A DNA stretch of 64,000 nucleotides, from NCBI RefSeq assembly GCF_025371035.1, contig NZ_JANZXB010000013.1, forward strand, positions 62,001 through 126,000. The letters are read 5' to 3'. Each line of letters begins with the position of its first letter. The stretch's first letter is position 1. Position numbers and translations under genes: made by a program. Of the stretch, positions 7,395-15,797 are shown in pieces. Under the pieces are notes generated by a model. That model searched no databases, had not been told where the DNA came from, and saw only the letters and a list, made by a program, of their open reading frames with translations. Source of the DNA: Sphingomonas sp. LC-1 (GTDB lineage: Bacteria > Pseudomonadota > Alphaproteobacteria > Sphingomonadales > Sphingomonadaceae).

Positions 7395-9074
7395 TCATGC
7401 TCCGTTCACACTGCGTTTGCCGGGCCATTCCATCAATTCGGCCTCGGGGAAAGCCTCGCGCGCGGCGCGGACCATGTCCGATTCCCACGCGGCGGTCTTG
7501 ATCGCTTCCTCGGCGGCAACCTGCTGCTCGTGCAGGGTCGGCGCGCCGGGCACATCCTCCAGCGTGACGCGCCAGACCTGGCCCGTCGCCGTCTTCAGCG
7601 CCGCGATCAGCTCGCTCAGCGTATCGGCCGCGATCGGGCGCGATCCGCTGAACACCATTTCCGGGGGGGTGTAACGCACGAGACGCGCGCCATGGCGCAA
7701 GCGGGCGGCCAGCGCGAGTTGCCCCATATCGTCCAGCCGGTCGATCATCGCGACGAAGCTGTCGGGCAGCTTGGGCGGCTCGGGCTCGGCCGGGGGAGGG
7801 GGCGGGGCGAGGGCGACGGGCGCAGCGGCTTGCGCCGGTTGATGCGTCACCGCCGGAGCACTGACCGCCGCCACGCCGCCGTCACGAATCTGTCGCGCCA
7901 ACTCGCCCGGATCGGGCAGGGTCGAGGCATGGATCGCGCGCAGGAGCGCCATTTCCGCCGCCTCGATGGGCAGGGCAGCACGAGCGACTTCGTCATGTCC
8001 CTTCAGGAACAACTGCCACAGCCGATGCAGCGCCGGGAAGCTGAGCGATCCCGCCCATTCCTCGCGTGCGGCACGCTCTTCCAGTGGCTGCGCGGCGTCG
8101 GGCGGCGTGCCGACCTTGGTCAGGGTGATGCCATGCACCGTCTCCAGCAGCGAACGCAGCACCGATTGCGGATCGACGCCATAATCATATTGCCGTCGCA
8201 GCGACGCCAGCGCCCCCGCCCCGTCGCCGTTCAGCACCAGTCCCAGCAGGTCGCGCACCGCCCCGCGATCCGACAGACCCAGCATCTCGCGCACGGCTGC
8301 CGCGGTGACACCGCCGCCCTCCAGATCGGCATGGGCGATCGCCTGGTCGAGGATCGACAGGCCGTCGCGCGCCGAGCCTTCCGCCGCGCGCGCGACCAGC
8401 ATCAGCGCCTCGTCCTCGGCCGTCACGCCTTCCTTGACGCAGATGTCGGCGAAGTGCGCCGCCAGCTTGTCCGCCGTGATCCGCCGCAGGTCGAAACGCT
8501 GGCAGCGCGACAGGACGGTGATCGGAACCTTGTTCACCTCGGTGGTGGCGAACAGGAACTTCACATGCGCGGGCGGCTCTTCCAGCGTCTTCAACAGCGC
8601 GTTGAAGGCGTTCTTGGAGAGCATATGGACTTCGTCGACGATGTAGATCTTGAAGCGCGCGGAGACGGCGGCATAGCGCGACGCCTCGATGATCTCGCGC
8701 ACGTCGTCCACGCCGGTATGGCTGGCGGCGTCCATCTCGATCACGTCGATATGGCGGCCCTCGGCGATGGCGCGGCACGGCTCGCATACGCCGCAAGGGG
8801 AAATGGTCGGGCCGCCCTTACCGTCCGGGCCGACGCAGTTCAGCGCCTTGGCGATCAGGCGCGCGGTCGAGGTCTTGCCGACCCCGCGCACGCCGGTCAT
8901 CAGGAACGCATGCGCCAGCCGGTCGCGCTTGATCGCGTTGCCCAGCGTCTGGACCATCGCGTCCTGCCCGATCAGCGCGTCGAAGGTCTGCGGCCGGTAT
9001 TTGCGCGCGAGGACGCGATACGCCTCCGCCTTGGCGGGCTGGGGCGGTTCGCCCAAGTCGAACGAATCAGCCAT
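7395..9074 (-). CDS. dnaX: DNA polymerase III subunit gamma/tau
   Basis: A 559-residue clamp-loader ATPase. It has the Walker A GVRGVGKTS, a zinc-binding cysteine cluster (CVGPDGKGG...CGVCEPC), the DEVHML Walker B region, the SRC sensor (LSRCQRFDLR) and then domain III. A Pro/Ala-rich linker (about residues 400-425) leads to a C-terminal tau-like domain of about 130 residues, consistent with the alphaproteobacterial length. It loads the beta clamp and couples the polymerases at the fork. It is transcribed with the YbaB/EbfC gene just downstream. Confidence 0.95.
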   Translation of the reverse strand: MADSFDLGEPPQPAKAEAYRVLARKYRPQTFDALIGQDAMVQTLGNAIKRDRLAHAFLMTGVRGVGKTSTARLIAKALNCVGPDGKGGPTISPCGVCEPCRAIAEGRHIDVIEMDAASHTGVDDVREIIEASRYAAVSARFKIYIVDEVHMLSKNAFNALLKTLEEPPAHVKFLFATTEVNKVPITVLSRCQRFDLRRITADKLAAHFADICVKEGVTAEDEALMLVARAAEGSARDGLSILDQAIAHADLEGGGVTAAAVREMLGLSDRGAVRDLLGLVLNGDGAGALASLRRQYDYGVDPQSVLRSLLETVHGITLTKVGTPPDAAQPLEERAAREEWAGSLSFPALHRLWQLFLKGHDEVARAALPIEAAEMALLRAIHASTLPDPGELARQIRDGGVAAVSAPAVTHQPAQAAAPVALAPPPPPAEPEPPKLPDSFVAMIDRLDDMGQLALAARLRHGARLVRYTPPEMVFSGSRPIAADTLSELIAALKTATGQVWRVTLEDVPGAPTLHEQQVAAEEAIKTAAWESDMVRAAREAFPEAELMEWPGKRSVNGA

Positions 9075-9284
9075 GCCGGGTCTGGGTGGTCGGGGTGTTG
9101 GAAAGCATCGCCGGCCAACATAGGCGCTCGGGCGCGCCGCGTCAGGTCAAATCGTGTGTTAAGACACACACACAACCGTCGCCCCAGCACAGGCCGGGGC
9201 CCTTGGCGAGTGCATCCCCCGAACGCGAAAAGGCCCCAGCCTGCGCTAGGGCGACGCTGCGTTGTGCGTTTCCGAAATGCTGGA

Positions 9285-9380
9285 AAGGTGGGAGCCGGGA
9301 CGACCCGCAGCGAAATCGTTGCGGCTGCTTCCGTCAGGACCTGACCGGGTTGGCGATGACTACGTCCGCCCGACTCCCGC
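9285..9380 (-). ncRNA. ffs: 4.5S signal recognition particle RNA (small bacterial type)
   Basis: On the minus strand the hallmark apical region GGTCAGGTCC-TGAC-GGAAGCAGCC is present, and the outer arms GGGAGTCGGG (ending at 9378) and CCCGGCTCCC (9290-9299) pair with one G-U. The tetraloop is UGAC, the URRC type, not GGAA. The RNA binds Ffh and directs membrane proteins to FtsY. The rest of the gap from 9075 to 9451 holds a short CA-rich run and one lone half of a GC repeat; no gene is seen there. Confidence 0.93.
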
Positions 9381-9451
9381 CGCGCATATGGCGAAACGGG
9401 GCCGGGGGATCAAGTCCTTATCCCATCGGCCCCATCGTTCGTATCAGCGCG

Positions 9452-9751
9452 TCAGCGGCGGAAGCACTGGCGCACCGGACCGTCCCAGGTCCGCACCCAG
9501 CGACAGGTCACGCGGGGGCGGCCATAGCCACGCCAGCCCGGACCCCGATCATAGCCGCCGCGATGCCAGCCGGGTCCGCGGTCCCAGCCACGGCCGCGAT
9601 CCCAACCCGGTCCGCGATGATCCCAACCCGGCCCGCGATCCCAGCCGGGGCCACGGCCCCAGCGATCATGCGGTGCGGCTTCGGCAGGTGCGGCGGCGGC
9701 GATACCGCTGACAGCGATCAGACCGGCGCCCAAGACAGCAAGAATTTTCAT
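9452..9751 (-). CDS. Secreted Gly/Trp/Arg-rich repeat protein
   Basis: A 99-residue protein with a clear signal peptide (residues 1 to about 25, ending AAPAEAAP). The mature part is built of about seven short units of the RGPGWDRG type and ends in a Cys pair (CRWVRTWDGPVRQC) that could form a disulfide. The repetitive, very basic, Trp-rich composition resembles small exported proteins found in many sphingomonads. The function is unknown; envelope or surface association is inferred only from the signal peptide. It is read from the same strand as the SRP RNA, upstream of it. Confidence 0.65.
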   Translation of the reverse strand: MKILAVLGAGLIAVSGIAAAAPAEAAPHDRWGRGPGWDRGPGWDHRGPGWDRGRGWDRGPGWHRGGYDRGPGWRGYGRPRVTCRWVRTWDGPVRQCFRR

Positions 9752-9848
9752 AACGCTTTACTCCCGGTAGGCCCGCCTTCCAGCGAGCATGAGGGGAGAT
9801 TGCCGAATCGGCGATGATTGCGTGCTGAACCAACTCGTTATCGCAGGT

Positions 9849-10154
9849 TCAGGGAAGCCGGACGGTCAATCCGTCAAGGCTTTGGTCCAGCATGATCTGG
9901 CAGGCGAGGCGGCTGGCGCGCGTGGCGTCGGGGACGAGGTCGAGCATATCCTCCTCCTCCACGGACGGCGGGGCGAGGCGATCGAGATAGGCGGCATCGA
10001 TCAGCACATGGCAGGTCGCACAGGCCATCTGCCCGCCGCAGGTGCCCTCCATCGCTTGGCCCGCACGCTGTCCGGCGCGGAGCAGCGTTTCGCCCGGCAT
10101 CGCCTCGGTCGTGACGTCGTGGCCGTCATGGGGAATGAAGGTCAGCGCGATCAT
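9849..10154 (-). CDS. 2Fe-2S ferredoxin (adrenodoxin/ISC type)
   Basis: A 101-residue plant-like/adrenodoxin-fold ferredoxin. Cluster ligands are Cys39, Cys45 and Cys48 (CGGQMACATC) and Cys85 (LACQI). It carries single electrons in the cytoplasm. Its ATG overlaps the TGA of the upstream cysteine desulfurase (ATGA), so it belongs to the same operon and may supply electrons for iron-sulfur cluster assembly, as Fdx does in isc operons. Pairing with a P450 or reductase elsewhere is the alternative. Confidence 0.85.
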   Translation of the reverse strand: MIALTFIPHDGHDVTTEAMPGETLLRAGQRAGQAMEGTCGGQMACATCHVLIDAAYLDRLAPPSVEEEDMLDLVPDATRASRLACQIMLDQSLDGLTVRLP

Positions 10155-11212
10155 CGCCGCTGCGCCCCGGCCGCCGCCGTCAGCCGGTCGATGGCCTCCG
10201 TCAATTCCGCCTCCGTCGTGTAACGGCCGAAGCCGAGCCGGATCGAGGACTTGGCCTGCCGATCGGTCAGCCCGAGTGCGGTCAGCACATGGCTGGGCCG
10301 CCCCGATCCGCTGGCGCACGCGCTGCCCGCCGAAAAGGCGACGTCGCGGCAATCGGACATGAGACGCGCGACATCCAGCCCGTCGCGGCGGATGTTGAGG
10401 TTCCCCCGGTAGCGATGGGTGGTCGAACCATTGACGATCCAGTCCGGCCCCAGCCGATCGACCGCCAATGCCCAAAGCCGCTGGACATGGGCGAGGTCCT
10501 GCTCCGCTCGCGCGGCCATCAACTTCGCCGCCGCGCCGAACCCGGCGCAGAGCGCGGGACTGAGCGTGCCCGAGCGTCCCAGTTCCTGATCCCCGCCATG
10601 GAGCAGCGGGGGCAGGGTGATGCCGTCGCGTATCCACAAGGCGCCGATGCCCTTGGGACCATGGATCTTGTGCGCCGACAAGGCGACCATATCGACGCCG
10701 TTCGGAATGGGGATACGGCCATAGCCCTGCACAGCGTCGCACAGCATCCATGCCCCGGCCCGATGCGCGTCGTCGGCCATTGCGGCGATGGGGAGGATGG
10801 TGCCGATCTCATTGTTGACCAGCATCGCAGCGACCAGCCCGACGCCTTTCGGGATCGGTGCGGGCGTCGCCACGCCCTGACCATCGACCGGCAGGATGGT
10901 CAGCGGACGTCCGGTCGCGGCGGCGGTATCGAGAACAGCGGCATGTTCGATTGCGGTCGTGACGATGCCGCCGCTCGCCCCCTTGATCGCCCAGTTGAGC
11001 GCCTCGGTCGCACCGCTGGTAAACACCACCCGCCCGCCGGGGGGCAGCAGCGAAGCGACTTGGTCCCGCGCGACCTCGACGGCGGCCTTGGCCTGTCGTC
11101 CGGCGCGATGCGGCGAGTGAGGGTTGGCGTGCCCCTGCTCCAGCCAGGGGAGCATCGCCTTCAACGCTTCGGGGGCGAGCGGAGTCGTCGCCTGATAGTC
11201 GAGATAGATCAT
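10151..11212 (-). CDS. Cysteine desulfurase (NifS/IscS-like), second of a tandem pair
   Basis: A 353-residue fold type I PLP enzyme that takes sulfur from cysteine. The N-terminal YLDYQATTP, the PLP lysine in SAHKIHGPKG and the persulfide-forming cysteine in SAGSACASG are all intact. The loop around that cysteine is the short group I (IscS/NifS) form, not the SufS form. It overlaps by ATGA both with the paralogue upstream and with the ferredoxin downstream, so the three are one operon. A longer frame continues upstream, but it is the neighbour's shadow; the ATG at 11212 gives the family's normal start. Confidence 0.9.
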   Translation of the reverse strand: MIYLDYQATTPLAPEALKAMLPWLEQGHANPHSPHRAGRQAKAAVEVARDQVASLLPPGGRVVFTSGATEALNWAIKGASGGIVTTAIEHAAVLDTAAATGRPLTILPVDGQGVATPAPIPKGVGLVAAMLVNNEIGTILPIAAMADDAHRAGAWMLCDAVQGYGRIPIPNGVDMVALSAHKIHGPKGIGALWIRDGITLPPLLHGGDQELGRSGTLSPALCAGFGAAAKLMAARAEQDLAHVQRLWALAVDRLGPDWIVNGSTTHRYRGNLNIRRDGLDVARLMSDCRDVAFSAGSACASGSGRPSHVLTALGLTDRQAKSSIRLGFGRYTTEAELTEAIDRLTAAAGAQRR

Positions 11213-12255
11213 GCCGCCCGCTTGCCCCGCGCTATGGCGCGCCAGGCGGCGACGAAGCGGTCGACATCGTCGCGCGACGTCGTCCGGCCGAAGCTGACCC
11301 GCACCACCTCGCGCCCCGCCTCCACGCTCCACCCCAGCGCGGCGAGGACGTGGCTGGGCTTCAGGCTGCCGCTGGCACAGGCGCTGCCCGCCGAAACGGA
11401 AATCTGCGCCAGGTCGAACTGGATCAACTGCGCGGCGGAGGGCTTGCCCGGCATGTGATAGCTGGCGATGGCGGGATGGCGGCGGCTGGCGTCCGCCACG
11501 ACGATGCCGCCGGAACGCCGGATCGCATCGTCGCAATATGCGCGCAGTTCGGCGTGATCGGGCTCCGGCTCGGCCAGCGCGGCGGCATAGCCCAGCACGC
11601 CCGGCATATTCTCGGTGCCGGGGCGGTAGCCGCGCTCCTGCCCGCCGGTCGGCGCCAGCAACGCCAGGTCGCGCACCAGCAGCGCGCCGATCCCCGGCGG
11701 GCCACCGCGCTTGTGCGCCGACAGCGCGACCAGATCGGCATGTTCGATCACTTGCGGGTCGGCGCCGGCGGGCATCTGCGCGGCATCGACCAGCATGATG
11801 TGTCCGGCGGCATGAATCGCCTCGGCCAGTTCGGCGATGGGCTGGCGCACTCCGGTCTCGCTATTGGCCCATTGCACCGTCACCATGGCACGGGAGCCGG
11901 TCAGGTCGGGCAGGCGCAATATCCCATCCGGCCCCACCGGCATGACGATCGCGTCCGGGGCCGCGCGCAGCACCGCATCATGGTCGATCGCCCCGATGAA
12001 GCGCCGCGCCGCCATCGCACGGGTCAATGCGATCGATAGCGACTCGCTGGCCCCGCTGGTGAACAGGATCTCGTGCTTCCAGCCCAGCGATCGGGCGATG
12101 GCGGCACGTGCATCCTCCAGCGCACGCTTGGCGGCGCGCCCCTCGGCATGGGGGGAGGAGGGGTTGGCCCAGATTGCGCAACCCTCCGCCAGCGCGGCGC
12201 GCGAAGCCCCGGTCATCGGCGTGGTCGCGGCATGGTCGAGATAAAGGCGCTGCAT
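11209..12255 (-). CDS. Cysteine desulfurase family protein, first of a tandem pair
   Basis: About 348 residues from MQRLYLDHAATTP, the usual family start; an ATG 12 nt further upstream is also possible. Catalytic features are present: PLP lysine in SAHKRGGPPG, and the cysteine loop SAGSACASGSLKPSHV. It differs clearly from its downstream partner, so the pair is not a recent duplication. It probably delivers sulfur for Fe-S clusters or thio-modification. It is the first gene of the three-gene operon and shares a control region with the divergent hydrolase gene. Confidence 0.88.
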   Translation of the reverse strand: MQRLYLDHAATTPMTGASRAALAEGCAIWANPSSPHAEGRAAKRALEDARAAIARSLGWKHEILFTSGASESLSIALTRAMAARRFIGAIDHDAVLRAAPDAIVMPVGPDGILRLPDLTGSRAMVTVQWANSETGVRQPIAELAEAIHAAGHIMLVDAAQMPAGADPQVIEHADLVALSAHKRGGPPGIGALLVRDLALLAPTGGQERGYRPGTENMPGVLGYAAALAEPEPDHAELRAYCDDAIRRSGGIVVADASRRHPAIASYHMPGKPSAAQLIQFDLAQISVSAGSACASGSLKPSHVLAALGWSVEAGREVVRVSFGRTTSRDDVDRFVAAWRAIARGKRAA

Positions 12256-12310
12256 CACGGGGGGCATAGGATGGGACAGGGTTTGTTCCGTCGCTGGAAT
12301 GATCGAACAA

Positions 12311-12338
12311 TTGCGAAAATGGCGTGTCGGCCTATATA
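12311..12338 (+). promoter_or_regulatory. Candidate sigma-70 promoter for the alpha/beta hydrolase gene
   Basis: TTGCGA (12311-12316), a 16-bp spacer and TATATA (12333-12338) lie in the divergent gap between the desulfurase operon and the hydrolase. The predicted leader is about 45 nt. Confidence 0.45.
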
Positions 12339-12389
12339 GCGCAACGTTCCGGGTGCTCCACCAGCGCCCTTCCAGATCGGCGAGTTTTG

Positions 12390-13046
12390 ATGCCCGAAGT
12401 CATTTTTCCTGGCCCCGAAGGCCGTCTCGAAGGCCGTTTCGCCCCCGCTCCGCGTCCCCGCGCGCCCGTGGCGATGATCCTGCATCCGCACCCCAATGCG
12501 GGCGGCACGATGAACAACCGGATCGTGCAGGAACTCTACAAGACCTTCCAGCGGCGCGGCTTCGCCACGCTCCGCTTCAACTTTCGCGGCGTGGGCAAGA
12601 GCCAGGGCACATTCGACAACGGCATCGGCGAGCTGTCCGACGCGGCCTCGGCGCTCGACTGGGTGCAGAGCTTCCATCCCGAAGCCTCGACCACCTGGAT
12701 CGCGGGCGTCAGCTTCGGCGCATGGATCGGGATGCAGCTGCTGATGCGCCGCCCCGAAATCCGCGGTTTCATCTCGGTGGCACCGCCCGCCAACATGTAC
12801 GACTTCACCTTCCTGGCGCCGTGCCCCTCATCGGGCATCATCATCCAGGGCGAGGCGGACGAGGTCGCGACCCCGGCGGCGACCCAGAAGCTGGTCGACA
12901 AGCTGCGCACCCAGAAGCACATCACCATCCACCACGACACCATCCCCAAGGCGAACCATTTCTTCGAGCATGAGATGCCCGAGCTGATGGGGTCGGTGGA
13001 CCGCTATCTCGATATGCGGCTGGACCCCAACTCGCCGATCCGCTGA
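12390..13046 (+). CDS. Alpha/beta hydrolase (COG2945-like)
   Basis: A 218-residue hydrolase starting MPEVIFPGPEGRLEG. HPHPNAGGTMNN is the oxyanion segment typical of this family, GVSFGAW is the nucleophile elbow, the acid is in GEADEVATP and the His is in KANHFFE. The reading frame extends 22 codons upstream, but that part covers the likely promoter and has no homologous look. The family is cytoplasmic and its substrate is unknown. In alphaproteobacteria such a gene often sits beside cysteine desulfurase or suf genes, as here. Confidence 0.82.
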   Translation: MPEVIFPGPEGRLEGRFAPAPRPRAPVAMILHPHPNAGGTMNNRIVQELYKTFQRRGFATLRFNFRGVGKSQGTFDNGIGELSDAASALDWVQSFHPEASTTWIAGVSFGAWIGMQLLMRRPEIRGFISVAPPANMYDFTFLAPCPSSGIIIQGEADEVATPAATQKLVDKLRTQKHITIHHDTIPKANHFFEHEMPELMGSVDRYLDMRLDPNSPIR

Positions 13047-13071
13047 GCCGGTTCGGACAAGGCGATCAAAG

Positions 13072-13098
13072 GCCCCCGGCGAAAGTCGGGGGCTTTTT
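13072..13098 (+). terminator. Intrinsic terminator of the hydrolase gene
   Basis: GCCCCCG/CGGGGGC stem with an 8-nt loop, followed by TTTTT. A-rich bases before the stem suggest it may also work for the convergent GNAT gene. Confidence 0.85.
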
Positions 13099-13127
13099 AT
13101 TGTGGGTGGCGCCTGTGACGGAGCGGG

Positions 13128-13562
13128 TCAGGACGGGGTGATCCACACCGCCATGCCTTGCGAGGCGGGGGCGACGGGTTCGAACCCGAATTGCCCATAG
13201 AGGCGGTGCGCCTCGCCATCGGCGATCAGATTGACATAGGTCTCGGCGGGGACGTTTGCCGCGATATGGGCCATGAGCGCGGCCATGATCGCTTTGCCCA
13301 GTCCACGCCCCTGATGCTCAGGATCGACCGCAATGTCGGCGATGTGCAGGCATAGCGCACCGTCGCCGATGATCCGGCCCATGCCGATCGCACGCCCGTC
13401 CCGCTCGATCGTCACGCCGAAGATCGTTCGCGGCAATCCGGCCTCGGCGGCGGCGACGCTGCGCGGGGTCAGTCCGGCGATCCGGCGAAGGCGGAGATAA
13501 TCCGCGACGTCCGGGATAATGGGGCGCAACCGATAGCCAGGGGGAAGGTCGGGCGCCGCCAT
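13128..13562 (-). CDS. GNAT family N-acetyltransferase
   Basis: A 144-residue single-domain acetyltransferase. The acetyl-CoA pyrophosphate loop reads QGRGLGKA and is preceded by IADIAVDPEH, the beta-4 strand; the C-terminal YGQFGFEPV is the usual CoA-side segment. The substrate cannot be predicted. It stands alone between a terminator and the amine oxidase gene, on the same strand as the latter but 39 bp downstream of it, so co-transcription is possible. Confidence 0.85.
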   Translation of the reverse strand: MAAPDLPPGYRLRPIIPDVADYLRLRRIAGLTPRSVAAAEAGLPRTIFGVTIERDGRAIGMGRIIGDGALCLHIADIAVDPEHQGRGLGKAIMAALMAHIAANVPAETYVNLIADGEAHRLYGQFGFEPVAPASQGMAVWITPS

Positions 13563-13601
13563 CAGGGTCCTTTCGCATGTCTTGCCACCCGGAAGGGCGG
13601 A

Positions 13602-14822
13602 TCAGGAGGATGCCAATATTGCCCGCGCCGCCGCAAGGCCGGTTTCATAAGCGCCGTGCGCGGTGGAGAAATCCTCGCGTGAGCACGCCTCGCCCGCGAA
13701 GAACAGCCGCCCGTCTACCGGCTCGGCCAATCCTTGCCGCGCGTTCGCGTGACCGACCCTGGCATGACTATAGCTGCCTCCGATCAGTGGGGCGTGTCGC
13801 CAGCGCGTCGCGCCCAGCGGCGTGAAGCGTCGCCGCCAGTCGCTGCCCAACAGCGCCACCAGTTCGTCGATCGCGAAGGCCGCCGCCGCGCCGTCTTCCT
13901 CCAGCGCCTCGGCGCAGGGGCCGCCGAAGAAGCTCTCGACGATGGGCCAGCCGAAAGGAGACAGGCGGTGGCTGGCGGTGCAGGCGCTATGCGGATCACC
14001 GGTCAGATGCGCATGGGCGGGCCAGGGCAGGGGACCCTCGACCGACAGGAAGACCTTGTCAGCGATCCCGAGCGGCAACGCGGCGGCGGCCTCCTGCTTG
14101 GCGGGCAAAGGCGGGTCGAAGGTTAGATTACCTTCCGCCAGCACCGTGGTGGGCACGGCGACAATGACGTGATCCGCCTCGATTGTACCGGCCGAGGTTT
14201 CGATACGGATGGTCTTGCCGCGATGGTCGATCCGCGTGGCCATCACGCCTGTGCGGACGGTCAGCCCGGCGGCGTGGTTCGCGACGACCGTGCCATAGCC
14301 CTCGACCACCGCCCAATTGTCGTCGGTTGCCGCATTCTCATAGGCCGCCCAGTCGTGCAGCGATACCTCGGCCAGCGAGGCGCCATTGGCATAGCCCGAG
14401 ATCGCGTCGATCATCGGCCGCCAGGGATCGTCCTTGGCCACGAAATCGGAAAGCGGCCGATCGGGGCCGTCGAGCGCCGCCATGGCGGCATCCTCGAACC
14501 GGGCATAGGCCTTGCCCGAGGCGCGCTTCTCGTCAGGGGGAAAGCGCAAGTCGTTCCACTGGACCTGCCAGTTGGGGGAGCGGCGGTCGATGGTGAAACC
14601 CGACTGCTCGGCAATGGCGGTCCAGCGATTGCGTCGGGCGGAGTGCAACCAGCCGCAGCCGTGATCGACGACATGGCCAGACGGCAATCGCTTGCTAAGC
14701 GCCCGGCCGCCCAGATGGTCCGCCGCCTCGATCAGCAGGACCTCGTGTCCTGCATCATGCAGCGTCCGCGCCGCCGCGATCCCGGCCGCGCCGCCGCCGA
14801 TGACGACGGTGCGGCTGGTCAT
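13602..14822 (-). CDS. FAD-dependent amine oxidase-like oxidoreductase
   Basis: A 406-residue flavoprotein. The dinucleotide-binding GGGAAGIAAARTL at the N-terminus, the LIEAADHLGGRA segment and the C-terminal LFFAGEACS (FAD contact) are typical of the monoamine oxidase/phytoene desaturase superfamily. The substrate (polyamine, amine or other) is not set by sequence. The stop lies close to the GNAT gene, and its ATG begins 2 nt after the stop of rpoH, so the three could be co-transcribed. Confidence 0.85.
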   Translation of the reverse strand: MTSRTVVIGGGAAGIAAARTLHDAGHEVLLIEAADHLGGRALSKRLPSGHVVDHGCGWLHSARRNRWTAIAEQSGFTIDRRSPNWQVQWNDLRFPPDEKRASGKAYARFEDAAMAALDGPDRPLSDFVAKDDPWRPMIDAISGYANGASLAEVSLHDWAAYENAATDDNWAVVEGYGTVVANHAAGLTVRTGVMATRIDHRGKTIRIETSAGTIEADHVIVAVPTTVLAEGNLTFDPPLPAKQEAAAALPLGIADKVFLSVEGPLPWPAHAHLTGDPHSACTASHRLSPFGWPIVESFFGGPCAEALEEDGAAAAFAIDELVALLGSDWRRRFTPLGATRWRHAPLIGGSYSHARVGHANARQGLAEPVDGRLFFAGEACSREDFSTAHGAYETGLAAARAILASS

Positions 14823-14824
14823 GG

Positions 14825-15730
14825 TCAGGCGGCCGCCAGCAGCCGCTTTTCACCGGCGATGCGCATCATCGCCTTTTGCAGCTTCTCGAACGCGCGCACC
14901 TCGATCTGGCGGACGCGCTCGCGGCTGACGCCGTAAACCTGGCTCAGTTCCTCCAACGTCTTGGGATCGTCGGTCAGGCGACGCTCGGTCAGGATGTGCT
15001 TCTCGCGGTCGTTCAGGTCGTCCATCGCGCTGACCAGCATGTCGTGGCGGACATCCGCCTCCTGCTGCTCGGCGACGACCGAGTCCTGGAGCGGCGCGTC
15101 ATCGGCCAGCCAGTCCTGCCACTGGCCCTCGCCATCCTCGCGCATCGAGACGTTGAGCGACGTGTCGCCCCCCATCGCCATGCGGCGGTTCATGCTGATG
15201 ACCTCGTCCTCATTTACGCCCAGATCGGTGGCGATCTTGGTCACGTCCTCGGGCCGCAGGTCGCCATCCTCGAACGCGTCGAGCTTCGACTTCATCCGGC
15301 GCAGGTTGAAGAACAGCTTTTTCTGCGCCGCCGTGGTGCCCATCTTAACAAGGCTCCACGACCGCAGGATATATTCCTGGATCGAGGCGCGGATCCACCA
15401 CATCGCATAGGTCGCCAGGCGGAAGCCGCGATCGGGCTCGAACTTCTTCACGCCCTGCATCAGGCCGATATTACCCTCCGAGATCAGCTCGGAGGTCGGC
15501 AGGCCATAGCCACGATAACCCATTGCGATCTTGGCCACGAGACGCAGGTGCGAGGTGACGAGCTGCGCCGCCGCCTCCGGGTCGCCATGCTCCTGAAAGC
15601 GCTTGGCGAGCATATATTCCTGCTCCGGGGCAAGGATCGGGAATTTCTTGATCTCGGCCAGATAGCGGTTGAGCGATTGCTCCCCGCCGAGCGCAGGAAT
15701 CGTCGCCGGGACGTTGCTGCCTTTTGCCAT
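14825..15730 (-). CDS. rpoH: RNA polymerase heat-shock sigma factor
   Basis: A 301-residue group 3 sigma-70 factor. The RpoH box QKKLFFNLRR (about residues 136-145) is diagnostic, region 2 includes the ATYAMWWIRASIQEYIL core-binding/-10 segment, and region 4 ends in SRERVRQIEVRAFEKLQ. It steers RNA polymerase to chaperone and protease genes. The frame is open 47 codons further upstream, but GGGAGATAAGGATC stands before the ATG at 15730 and the protein begins there as in other alphaproteobacteria. Confidence 0.95.
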   Translation of the reverse strand: MAKGSNVPATIPALGGEQSLNRYLAEIKKFPILAPEQEYMLAKRFQEHGDPEAAAQLVTSHLRLVAKIAMGYRGYGLPTSELISEGNIGLMQGVKKFEPDRGFRLATYAMWWIRASIQEYILRSWSLVKMGTTAAQKKLFFNLRRMKSKLDAFEDGDLRPEDVTKIATDLGVNEDEVISMNRRMAMGGDTSLNVSMREDGEGQWQDWLADDAPLQDSVVAEQQEADVRHDMLVSAMDDLNDREKHILTERRLTDDPKTLEELSQVYGVSRERVRQIEVRAFEKLQKAMMRIAGEKRLLAAA

Positions 15731-15797
15731 GATCCTTATCTCCCTTTCTGGAGCGTCATTCCGTCCGGCCCACCACACGGGTCGAGGCGGTCTTCTG

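Noticed and set aside
9150-9180. CA-rich run (ACACACACAC) before the SRP RNA gene
   Set aside because: Too short for a meaningful tandem repeat; recorded only as part of the gap.
7032-9344. 770-residue open frame opposite dnaX and running into the SRP RNA
   Set aside because: Covers two real genes and part of an RNA gene on the other strand; composition is that of a shadow.
13170-13200. GGTTCGAACC-like stretch suggesting a tRNA T-arm
   Set aside because: It lies within the GNAT coding sequence, and no acceptor or anticodon stems can be formed around it.
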